From Adineta vaga (lineage: Eukaryota > Rotifera), in the NCBI GenBank assembly GCA_021613535.1, contig CP075495.1, forward strand, positions 6,882,001 to 6,946,000: 64,000 nucleotides of DNA. The letters are read 5' to 3'. Shown here piece by piece: positions 13,501 through 24,676 of the stretch. Numbering within the stretch: the first letter of the stretch is position 1; each line of letters begins with the position of its first letter. Position numbers and translations under genes: made by a program. Under the pieces are notes generated by a model. The model did no database searches and had not been told where the DNA came from. It worked only from the letters and a program-made list of their open reading frames with translations.

Positions 13501-14171
13501 AAAAATTCATTGATAGATAAATTGTTTGTAGATTGGACATTTTTCATAGGAGATTTTCATAGTATCGATGTCTTTCGTAACCATTAGATTACATCTATTC
13601 AGCTGATGTTTCTATATCTACTTGAGTTCGCAATAAGATGTATGTTGATAAACTTCTTTAAACAATATCTTTCTATTCAGAAAGGTAGTTCTCACATTTC
13701 ATATGCACATCTGGTGCCAGTGGTAAATTTCTATACATATATCTACGTATCATTGTACAAGCTGATGCATACATAGTTGTGTCCAGTTGTTCAACTGTTT
13801 CTCTCCTTTCTCATTCGTTCGTTGATTTTTCTTTTTCTTCTATGTATTATTTCGTTACTTTATAGCTAGAAGCATTACCATCAACGATTCCTCCCAGTCA
13901 ACCATTTATCATCGTGTCCGTTTGGTTATTTGATCCTATTGAGAAAGATTGCGATATAAGAAAGAGAGAAAACCAAAGTTGTCCTTCTTTATGACTGACA
14001 GACAGTCAATCAGACGATAGTTTTGTACAAAATTGATAGAAGAAATAAAAACTATGCTCTAATAAAGGTCATTATTGTCATTTATTCAATATTTGTTATT
14101 TCTTCATTCATTTTGTATCTTTGTGGATTTTTTTATAGATTTATATACTAATATTTGAATCACAAGTATTC
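10599..14171. other. Intergenic, 3.6 kb
   Basis: No gene recognised. It holds the 3' end of PWWP B, scattered purine/pyrimidine-rich tracts (a T/C-rich run around 12235-12295, with CTCTCTCTC) and the probable promoter/5'-UTR of the MAP gene. A frame at 10940-11299 is open for 119 codons but matches nothing I know and has no supporting splice structure. A splice acceptor (ttttatag, ending about 14138) precedes the MAP start by 33 bp. Confidence 0.5.
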
Positions 14172-17100
14172 ATGTCGGATAGAAGTCCAATCGATGATTC
14201 ACATGTGTCATTTGATCAACAACAATTGTCACCAACAGTGACAACTCCAACTAAACAAAAAGCAGTTGATTTCTATGAAAATGGATCATCAAAAGATATG
14301 GATCCATTCGGTAATCATAATGGTAATAATTTAAATACACAAGAATATCATACAAATAATGGTACGCATAAGGATGAACATCACAATGGAACTAATGGGA
14401 ATAAACATGAAGAACATCATGAATATTCTTCGAATAATGATCTCTTTCCGGTGGATACAAATGAAAATTGTAAGATAATATTGATAAAAAAAAAGAAGAA
14501 TTTACGATAATAATTGTTATGATCTATCTTTAAGTACCTTCACATGATTATCATGCTCAACATTATGAATTTTCAACACGTAAAAATGAAGAATCAGCTG
14601 ATTCATCATTAAATCTTCATTCAAATATCAATGGTGGTACAATTGATAGAAACACACTTCTACTTGATTTAGACCCAAACGCACCTTATGTGAATCGTAT
14701 TCACTCAGGTAAAATCATATTGATATGATAATGAAATGACAAATTATTTTAAATTCTTTATAGATACATCGTCACCACATAATAAAAATGATGATTATTC
14801 TCATGATTCTGTTAATTCTATCAATGAACATACAATTAAACATGATCAACAATCAAATGATATCATGGCAACAACACCTAACAAAAACGATATTCATTCA
14901 CCCGTTCAAGATGAACATCATGAAGAAAGTCAATCACTAGTCAAAGAAGATTCGGAAAATGATGTACAATCACCGGTTAAAGAACAACATGATGAACATG
15001 TATCATCACCTATAAGGGAACAGCATACAACAGATATTCATTCACCGGTACAAAGCCTTCCATCACCTGCAATGGAACAACATCAAAACATTCAGTCACC
15101 AATGCAAGAACAACATGAAGATATTCAATCTCCAGTTAAAGAAGACAGTGAAAGTATTCACTCATCTGTAAAAGAAGAACATCATGAAGATTTAATTTCA
15201 CCAGTTGAAGACGATTTTGAACATATTCAATCGCCAATAAGAGAACATCAGGAAGATATACATTCACCAAGCAAAGATGAACATCATGAAAATCTCATCT
15301 CACCTGTACAAGAACAACAAAAGGATATCCAGTCACCTGTGAATGAGCAACATGAAGAAGTTCAATCACCAGTCACAGAACAACAGGATGAGATTGTTGC
15401 GTCACCTGTGAATGAGCAACACGAAGAAGTCCAATCACCAGTCACAGAACAACAGGATGAGATTGTTGCGTCACCTGTGAATGAACAGCACGAAGAAATC
15501 CAATCGCCAGTCAAACAACAACACGATGAAGTTCTTTCATCACCTGTCAATGAGCATCAAGGTAGTGTTTCTTCAGCAGTCGAACAAGACGAAGAACAAC
15601 AACAACAACAACAACAACGTGAGAATTTGACTTCACCAGATGAAGAGCATCACGAAGACATCCATGAACCAGTTAAAGAAAAACATTCGAGTGAAATTCA
15701 GTCACCAACTACGGAACAATCTGAACCGATTTCATCACCAGTTCATGAAGATATAGAACAGGTGGACCATGAAAATATTTCATCGCCTAATGATGAAAAA
15801 TCTGTTCATGAAGATGAAAATCTACTTGAATCATCTGAAACCAACGAAAAACGTTTATATAATGAAGCATGTGAAGAAGTGAACACTGCTGCAAATGATC
15901 TAGCAAGTAAAATTGATCTTGTTACTTCACCATCACCAACAGGTACACCTGGTCAACAACCCTCACCATTATTTCCTAGTGCAGAAGCACAAGTTACATC
16001 ACCAGTGTCAGAAACATCAGCAAAAATTTCTACACCATCGAATGAGGAGACAAAACCATTAGCAACAACAGAAGAGCACGAAGATCTCCAAAAAGTAGCT
16101 TCATCTGTTACTTCACCTAAATTGGATTCGACCTTACCACTTGTTGCTTCGCCAAAAACTCCAACAGCAGCAGCAGCATCAACAACAAAGAAAACAGCAG
16201 GTACTACTAGTGCTACACGATCAGGTGTGGCGACAAAAGCTAAATCATCATCTACAACAGCAACTACTCCTAGTTCAACGAAAACGACAGATCATAAATC
16301 ATCAGCAGCAGCTGCATCATCAAAAACGACAGAACATAAACCAACAGCTGCTGCAACATCGAAAACTACTGAACACAAACCAGCAACTTCAATTGCTAAA
16401 CCTAGTGAAATAAAAGCTCCAACAACAGTTCGCAAACTTCCTCATACAGCACCAACAACTACAACAGTTCTTCATAAGCCAAAAACGACAACAACAACTT
16501 CTCCCTCACAAGAATCATCAACTGCTTCAAAACCAACAGTGAGTATCTCAGTATGTTCAGTATATCAATGTTAATATTTCTTTCTCTAGCGTGATGTTCC
16601 AGCTAAATCTGCAACTTCCACAACAGCAACAGCTGCTAAACCAAAACCAACAGCTACTTCAACAGCAACAACAGCAACAGCGTCTGCAACACGATCAACA
16701 GTAAAACCACCTGCAACAAAACCTACACGACCATCAACAATTCATAAAACTGCAGATACAACCTCTTCTGATCAACAGACAACAACTACGCTTTCTACAG
16801 CACCTGAACATAGTTCAGCAGCAGCAGTAAAAACAAGTACTCGACCACCGCATGCTTCAACTAAACCACCAACAAAACCAGCTTCTAGTGGAGCTACTGG
16901 TATTTCTTCACATTTAACTGCTTCAACAGTTGCATCACGTGCCGCTGCTGCTGCCGCTACTACGAGTAAAACAACTGTTGCAAAAGAACGTCCCACATCT
17001 CATACTCGTACTTCAAGTGAGAAATATTTTCTTCTAATAGAATTAAAAAAAATCATGTATATCTTCTTTAGCCTCTCGACCAGCAACGGCAACTAGTGCA

Positions 17101-19464
17101 TCAACTACAGTTGATTCCAAACGCTCAACAAGTGCTAACCGTCCAACAACCTCTGAAAGTGCTTCACGTCCAGGACGTGAAAGTACAACGGGAACAACGG
17201 TAAGATGAATCAAAGTCTCCCTCTAGTTGGATTTTTTTTTCTTCAAAAACTGAAAATCGATGCATCTCTTGAAATAACTCTTAGTAAAACTAAGATACAT
17301 TCGTAGTAGTTTACTCTATCTCTTCTTCTTTCAACTCGTGTACGACTCATTACAATTTTTGTAAATTCTCTTCACATATGAACATATACATCCTGTTATA
17401 TTCACAATTCAATTCTATTATTCACATGTAACAAATAATACATACGAAAAATAATGATAAAAACAATTTCATTATGAACTTATTATCGATTGGATAGCTT
17501 CATTACTAATGAATCAGACTTTTGAAAATATAGTACTGATTTATCCGTTCTTCATTTCAAACAAAGTCGAATAAAATGTTTCTTATTAACGAATACTACA
17601 TATTATAATAATAAAATCCTTATGAACAAAAACATCAATGTCTATTAACAACGTGTACAAATGGAATTATTCATGCCAAGAAAATAGTGGTAAGAAAAAG
17701 ATAGGCTTTTTTCATTCTGAACATATTTTGCGGAAAACTTTCAAAAATACTAAGAGAGTTTCAAGATTAAAAATACGTAAATAATAAATTAAGTCGATTA
17801 TTCGATTAATATCTTTTAATGATAGAAAAATGTTCAAAATAGCATACATCTCAACTCAAGTCCTATAGATCGAAATAAGTCTTAAACAACAAGTAAAAGA
17901 CAATTCACATAAGTATAAACTCAGACTTGATCTTGTTGGTTATATTTTCTATATTTCTCTAGACAATTAGATGAAAAAAAATTTTTGAAAGCACCAAAAA
18001 TTAACGATTAATTGTTATTGACCGAATTCATCTCGAAAGTCACGTTGGAATCTAAAACATTACTTGAAATTATCTATGACGAGAATTATTTTTCATTTGA
18101 AAATAAACAGAAGGCGCGATAATTAAATAACTTAATTCCCTTGAGATAAAATTAAAAGAAAATAGCTATGAGTCTTAGAAATGATGCTTTGAGAATGAAT
18201 TTAAATCAGATGATGACAATCCAGATATCTAAAGTTATTTGTTAGGAAGAATCTCCTTTTAAAAGAAACATCAGATTATTTTAAATAATTCAACTTCTAT
18301 ATAAAATACTGGTTAAACTTGCTGCACTATCATCTTCGTTACACTTTTCAATTAGTATGTGAAAATGCCTTTTGAAAGACTCGATTGTAATCAGAATGAA
18401 AAGTTGATACATTTAAATTATCTCTTAATGTGTTCTTTACTTTATTTTAGGAACGTACACAATATGCTCTGCTGATCTTTATGGAATAGAAACTTAATTT
18501 ATAATGAGAATAATTTCATTTTGTTCGTAAACGCATAATTAATAAGGTCATCTTTCGCAGTTTGAAAACTGCCCATGGATATATGATTTTATACTATCAA
18601 GCAGACTTTTACTACATATTCATGGTCAATTAGCAATGCTACGAAGATTACGATTATAGTTATTCGCCAGAAAAAAAAACGGTCGCTAAGATGTCTCCGA
18701 AATTGTAACTAAAATAAATTTGAGTTTTATACATTTGTTGCCATCGTCGAATTGATGTAATGAGTCGTACACACACCTCTCATATTTTCTTTTGTTTCTT
18801 ACTCAATTCATTTTCGTCGATAATCAAAATTAAGTTTTCTTAATATTTCTTGTTTCAGGTTGCTAATGCAAAACCACAATGGAATTCGGGAACATCCAAA
18901 GCTCATTCACTTCAAAGTGCAACACATAAACCAACTGCTAGTAACGCAAAGGTGATTAATGAAAAGAAACATGAGAATCCTCTAGATAAACTAATAACAA
19001 TCTATCTTTTTCACTTGAGATTCATCTTTCATGATTTGAAAGTTTTCAAGGGAACCATAATATATAAAAAGATTTCCATGCACTATTGTATCATTGATAG
19101 AAATCTTGTTAATTTATTTTCATAGGTTCCAACTCAAAAATTACAATGGAACGCTAAATCTAAAGTAGGTTCGCTCGATAATGCTCAACATAAATCAAGT
19201 GGTAGTAGTGCCACCAAAGTATGTTTTCAATAGATATATATTATATTTTTCTGATATGTCCTCTTTTATCTACAGACTGACACGAAAAAAGTTGATTCCA
19301 AAGATAAGACTAAATCTAAAACTGACATAGCTGCTCAAGAAACAATGATGACAGGTAGTGATGAAACAAGTATAACAGTTAATGAAGATCATCATCCAAA
19401 CACTACTACTGAAGTATCTCATGAAATGATGGAATCTGGAAAGCAAGAAGACGGTGATCAATAA
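14172..19464 (+). CDS. Tau/MAP2/MAP4-like microtubule-associated protein
   Basis: Eight exons (14172-14469, 14535-14708, 14764-16538, 16590-17016, 17072-17199, 18859-18951, 19126-19218, 19276-19464) give about 1058 aa. The family binds and stabilises microtubules through 31-residue repeats. The last two internal exons are each exactly 31 codons, phase 0, beginning with V. The second contains SKVGSLDNAQHKSSGSS, close to the tau repeat core SKCGSL.NI.HKPGGG. The first is more divergent (SKAHSLQSATHKPTAS). The large third exon encodes an acidic projection region of SPV(K/N/T/Q)EQ(H/Q) repeats, followed by a Thr/Ala/Lys/Pro-rich basic region. The last exon is the C-terminal tail. The 1.66-kb intron at 17200-18858 precedes the repeat exons. 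Loss of the PGGG motif in both repeats is unusual. Confidence 0.85.
15333..15539 (+). repeat. Coding tandem repeat, 69-bp unit x3
   Basis: Three consecutive 23-codon units (15333-15401, 15402-15470, 15471-15539). The first two differ at only a couple of bases; the third is more diverged. Each encodes SPVNEQHEE-type followed by SPV(T/K)-type motifs. It is part of a longer, degenerate array of SPV motifs across about 14900-15760 in the MAP gene. Confidence 0.85.
17200..18858 (+). other. Large intron of the MAP gene (1.66 kb)
   Basis: Bounded by donor gtaaga at 17200 and acceptor tgtttcag at 18858, joining phase-0 exons. No additional exon with tau-repeat similarity was seen inside, although an alternative exon cannot be excluded. 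Confidence 0.6.
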
Positions 19465-21096
19465 ATAAGGTGATTTAGGAGAGATAACTAATCAATTTCT
19501 AGAATTTCATTCTTTCTTCTCAATATTTAATCTTTCATCGTCTATAAAAAAATATAATAATAAATCAATATCAATCAAAGTTTCTTTCTCAATCATTCGC
19601 TTTCTCTTTTGGCTTACTCTTCTGTTTATCATTGTGCTTTACTATACATATATACATTTACATCAACTATTGTCTTGTTTATTAATCCATACACATATGC
19701 GTAACATTATTGATGAAACAAACTTAAATGTTCTTTTAGAGCTAGTCTCGCTTCTTTTGACTTCTTCTTCTTCTTCTTCTTTTTTCTTCTTTTTGTATCA
19801 TGATCAATACATATATACATTTCTTTCTCTCTTACTTCATGCGTGTTTGTTGATTGTTAACTTAACAAAAACAAAAAAAAGAAAACATAAGAATGCTTTT
19901 TTCTGTTCGTCTTGTGTGAAAATAATTGTTCTTGACAGAATATGTGCATTATATCATTTCTCTTTCAATACATTTGCACATTCTCATTAATTATTCAATT
20001 CTGATCTTCTCATTTTTATTTCTATTTCGATATACTTCAAACTTAGAAAATTTGTAGCATATCCAATTCTGAACTCTTGTAACCAGAATTGGTTGTATCT
20101 TCAAAGCATAAGAACCAACGATGATACATATACTGGGAAAAAATAAATATCGCATGTTTCGAATAAGAGACAAAGCGTATGTTATTGCTATTGATTCTCT
20201 GAATATTCAAATTATCAAGAAATAAACTATAGATCATCTCCATGATAAGTCAAGACAATATAAAAGTCAAGCTACTTATACTTACTCTATTCGTAATCGG
20301 ATAGAAGAGAAATGATTGATTTTTTAATAGTAAACAATACATTATCGAAAATAGAACAATAGAGATTGAATTATACGATATTTTATTCAAGGTGACTGAC
20401 ATCCCATCATCCTTGAATAATATATGTAAGTGAAAACATATTTTGGCGCAATGATGTCGCTGATAATCATAAAATAAATTCTAACTGCCATCTATAGAAT
20501 TGCATCATTGGTGATAAAAATTTATTATTTGTTTGTTCGTTTACGTTCATTCAATCTCAATCTCAATATAATATTGTTATAAAAACAGAAAGTTTTTATT
20601 TTTTTATTTTCCAAATTCGATTGATTTTTTTAGTTTTTAGATAACTGAAAATTTTTTCAATGTTTCAAGTAAGAATCTTCTTATTTTCTTTAATGAGAAA
20701 TGTCATTTACATAAGAATAATTCCAGTTTTTTTCTATTTGAGTATCTTCTTATACACTTTCATGCATAATTAAGTGAACGAGTGAACATAGACGAAAGGG
20801 ATCATCATTATTTTGTCGTCTTTTGTTTACTATAGACAATAAAAACAACTATTAGCATTTATCTTCTATCTGTATCGTTTTTCGTTTATTTATTCATTTG
20901 TCTCGCTTTTGCGACGACTACATATTTTCATAATAAATAGATCGTCATCGATAGATTAACTCTAAATTGTCCTTCGAATAGAATAGAAGAAGAGAAAATA
21001 ATTGAAACATTGAGATTCGAAAAAGAACGAATGTATTTTACGAAATATTGTATTTGTTTATATCGTATATTTCAAACTTTTTCATCTTAATACAAT
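19465..21096. other. Intergenic, 1.6 kb
   Basis: AT-rich. It contains a (TTC/TCT)n run near 19765-19790 and the 3'-UTR of the MAP gene (AATAAA-like words near 19555). Open frames here are low complexity and not convincing. Confidence 0.45.
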
Positions 21097-22426
21097 ATGT
21101 GCAAGTAAGATAAACATTTTGTGTTCTTTTTCTTTTGAGAAAAATATTGGCAGTCAAGTAGAATGAATATGATCGTTGTTTGTTATATTTAACTAGAAAA
21201 TTGTGGAATTGGTTATTTGCTCTGCTGATTTCTATCCAACGAATATATGGACATGGTCGAATGGAAGAACCACCAGCTCGAAATGCTGCATGGCGTTATG
21301 GTAACTAGTTAATTCGATATAATGAATTAGAAAAATAATTATATCTTTCTAGGTTTTGTTGTTCCTGCGAATTATGATGATGTAGGTTTAAATTGCGGTG
21401 GATTAGGTGTTCAAAAAAGAAATGGTACATATACATGTTCTTATTAATACACGCAAGCATATTTATGTTTAGGAGGTAAATGTGGTGTTTGCGGTGATTC
21501 TTATACAGGTCCACGAAATCATGAAGTGGGTGGTAAATATGCAACGAATACAATTGTACGACATTATATGTCAGGTACATTGATTGATATAAAAGTTTTG
21601 GTAACGAAAACAATGACAATTTACTTTACATATATTTTCATCAATGAATTTTTTTTCATGACTAGTTATCAGCAAATCATAATGGTTATATGGAATTTCG
21701 TTTATGTCCAGCATTAGATTCGACTATTGAAGTTACACAAGAATGTTTAAATCAAAATTTATTACATATTGATGGATTCGGTACACAATATCCTATTAGT
21801 CAAGGAATGGATTTAATCTTTTTACGGTAATAAAATCGAACTGATATGCAGACATCAACGGATTATAATTCAATTCTTTTTTACATTAGTGCTCAATTGC
21901 CACGTGGTTTATCATGTGCAAGATGTGTATTACAATGGCGCTATCATGCGGGCAATAATTGGGGCAAAGATAGTGAAACTGGACAAACATGTCTTGGTTG
22001 TGGTCCTCAAGAAGAATTTTACAAGTAAAATCTGTTTTTAGTTCTTTCTAGTTTTGTAATTTTTATTTTCATAGTTGTGCTGATATTGGAATAACCTCAA
22101 AAGATAATAGTTTTGTTGCATCACGTTCGACAACTATTCGACCAAATCTTTCATTGATTCATCCTATAATTTTTCCACTTATTCTCGCACCATCATCAAT
22201 CACTATCCATCGAAAAAGAACAACAACAACAACTGAATTAGACAAATCGATATTGTCCGTATATTCATCAAAAGATCTGCGAAATGGAATCAATCAAATG
22301 AAGAAGTCTGTTCACTGTTATCCAACCAATGAAGTACTGAAACCGTTGCTTGGTATCGAAAATTGGTGTTTACAATTATGCATTAGAGATTGTCCTCCGA
22401 CTTTATGTGTTTGTGTCGAAATATAA
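21097..22426 (+). CDS. Secreted AA15-type lytic polysaccharide monooxygenase
   Basis: Exons 21097-21104, 21197-21300, 21353-21424, 21473-21600, 21666-21826, 21890-22024 and 22075-22426 give 319 aa. LPMOs oxidatively cleave chitin or cellulose using one copper. The 8-nt first exon makes the signal peptide MCKKLWNWLFALLISIQRIYG, which ends just before His of HGRMEEPPARNAAWRYGF, so the mature protein would start with the copper-brace His1. The second brace His is probably in SANHNGYMEFRLCP (mature residue about 88). An axial Tyr fits FYNCADI. Paired Cys (CGG, KCGVCGD, CARC, CLGCG) match AA15 enzymes of invertebrates. A tail of about 90 residues follows the domain with five further Cys (HCYP, WCLQLCIRDCPPTLCVC) and is not recognised. 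AATAAA lies at about 22456. The family is clear; the substrate is unknown. Confidence 0.9.
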
Positions 22427-22600
22427 AACTATTTCTTGTATTAAAGACAAACTAAAATAAAAGTTTTTGTTCGTTTTCTTTTGTCTATGTTTATTTCAAT
22501 ATTTATTGTTAAACTGAATTGTATAGAAGAAAAAAAAGACAACAAACAAAACACATAATCTTTTCTCTTCTTGATTTCAGAAAAGAGACTTTATCTTAAT

Positions 22601-24481
22601 ATGGTCGATATTTCTACTTCTCCTAATGAAAAAATGAGCATCCATAAAGTGGTTAATCAAAACGATGTAAGCATTATTTGTTGTGTTGTTGTTATTTTTT
22701 GACTTGATCGAACGCTATCTAATTATTTATTATTTTCTCGTTGTCTATCAGGCAGAAGAAAGACTTAAAACACGTATTAAATATCGATGTTTGATGAGTG
22801 GTTTATACAGTGAGTTTTTTCTTTTTTATTCATTTGCGTTTGCATGAAAAAAAAAGTTAGCATTAATAACAATCTTATTTACATCTGTTTCCGCAATCGA
22901 GGGTGACAACGATGATGATAATAATTATATTTACCAGAGTATTACAATAAAATATCTTTCCGCATGTACTTGCATGATGAGAAAAGCTAAAATTATGATT
23001 TTTTTTTAGTATCACATAAGAAGGAATGATATGACTGACATGTTGACCTTCACTTTCTTTTTCTTTTGCATTCCACGTCTAGCCGATTTGCTTGAAGAAG
23101 AAAAACTGGCGGACTAAATTTTAACTATCTAACTTTACATATATTTATAATGCACTTTAAACTTTCAATCTATTCTATTCTTCTTAGTTGATAAACCTGA
23201 ATTAATCATACCAGAAGATAGACAATTATTCACTCGATTACGTCATTGTAATAAATTATTCGAAGATGGTAAGCATCGTTTTTTCTTTTATTAAAATTCT
23301 ATTCAATTCATTATATCTTTTGATTTAGTACGAACTCCACGAGAAGGTGTTATTGATGCAGGTAGACATTTCCTTTATCCATCGTTTTTCATCTGTAAAC
23401 TTCTCGTTTTAGTTACATTAAAAACAATTTGTTCATTGGCTCGTATACAAACAATTGCTATTGATAAAGAAAGTACAACAAAAGAAGGATTTCGATTAAT
23501 GCGAAAATGTGTTAGTAAATTTTCACGCAGAAAAAAAATGAGAAAAATATGTCGTTGTTTTAAAGGCAAAAATTTTCCAAAATTATTTAGCAGATAGTGA
23601 TGACATTGCTGCTGAATTCTATCATGAATTTTGTCATTGTCATAAAGCTGTTGGTACAATGAATTTCATGTAAGAAAACAAATGTATTTGTCTTGATTAA
23701 TAATATTCAAGAATAAAACAATAGGGCCGGTCGTTTACCAACATTATGGTTTGAAAAACGTCGTTTAGAAAAATCATTTATGACACCAAGAACTCGTCGA
23801 ATCAAAGAAATTATTGATTCATCTCAACATACTCAAATTAAACTAGTAATAGACTACAGAATAAAGTGAAAGAGTAGTACAACTGTCTGTTGATTTAGAT
23901 TACAAAAATGTCATCCGAAGGTGAACAAACATCGAAAGAAATTATTCGAATCAATCGTTATCTGGAAGAAGCTTATGAAAATAATAATAGTTTGTATAGC
24001 TCAATTTAGATTTTTCAATTGATTTTATTTCCTTCTTTTTGTTAACAGATCAACCAGTTAGTTTCTTTATGTTTACAATTCATCCAACACTCTTTTCTCG
24101 TTCAGTAGAAAATATTTTTCACGTCTCATTTCTTATTAAAGTAAACAGTTATTTAAAAAGACAACGTTTAGATATTAATTCTTTATGTTTTTTTTCTCTA
24201 GGAAGGAAAAGCAGAATTATTTTTAGATGATAATCAATTACCTGTTTTACGTAAATCAAAGTTCATATTTCAAACCTAAGAAAAAATTGATCTGTTAATT
24301 TGTAGGTCCATTGTATACGTCCGATTCTCAAAATACTATTAAAATGGATGTTGATAGTTCATCATCAAATCATAAATCTGAACAAATTCATTCTTTAACT
24401 CAATTAGTCTTATCATTAGATATGGAACAATGGGAAAATTTAGTTCAAGTATTTGATATTCAAAAACCGATAATTATATAA
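22601..24481 (+). CDS. NSMCE4A: NSE4-type kleisin of the SMC5/6 complex
   Basis: Eleven exons (22601-22666, 22752-22809, 23188-23268, 23329-23361, 23413-23510, 23566-23669, 23725-23845, 23899-23989, 24049-24140, 24202-24250, 24306-24481) give 322 aa. NSE4 is the kleisin that bridges the SMC5 and SMC6 heads in DNA repair and chromosome maintenance. The C-terminal hallmark is PVSFFMFTIHPTLFSRSVEN followed by IFHVSFLIKEGKAELF, a winged-helix motif characteristic of the family. The N-terminal part (RQLFTRLRHCNKLFEDVRTP) and the AGRLPTLWF segment also fit. A splice acceptor (ttgatttcag) ends at 22580, 20 nt before the ATG. A possible alternative acceptor near 23082 would add a short frame that stops quickly and is probably not used. 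It lies 174 bp downstream of the LPMO stop, same strand. Confidence 0.88.
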
Positions 24482-24676
24482 GAGAATTAATATTCTAGTC
24501 AATCATGAACATTTTTTCTATTTTTTTGTTTTTGTTTTTGTTGTTATTTGTCTTTCTATGTCAGATCTCTCTTACTTCTTCCAATCATGAATAGTAATTA
24601 GGAATGAAAAATTCTCTTTTTATAAGTTCTTATTTGTTTGTTTATTTCTTTCTCTCTTTCTCTACTTTAGATAAAC

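Noticed and set aside
15362-15550. Minus-strand Cys-rich repeat frame opposite the MAP gene
   Set aside because: A shadow of the SPV tandem repeats; the plus-strand frame is part of a fully phased gene.
23083-23120. Possible alternative exon in NSE4 (acceptor near 23082)
   Set aside because: Reads 11 codons and stops; the direct splice 22809 to 23188 gives an intact conserved protein, so it is probably spurious.
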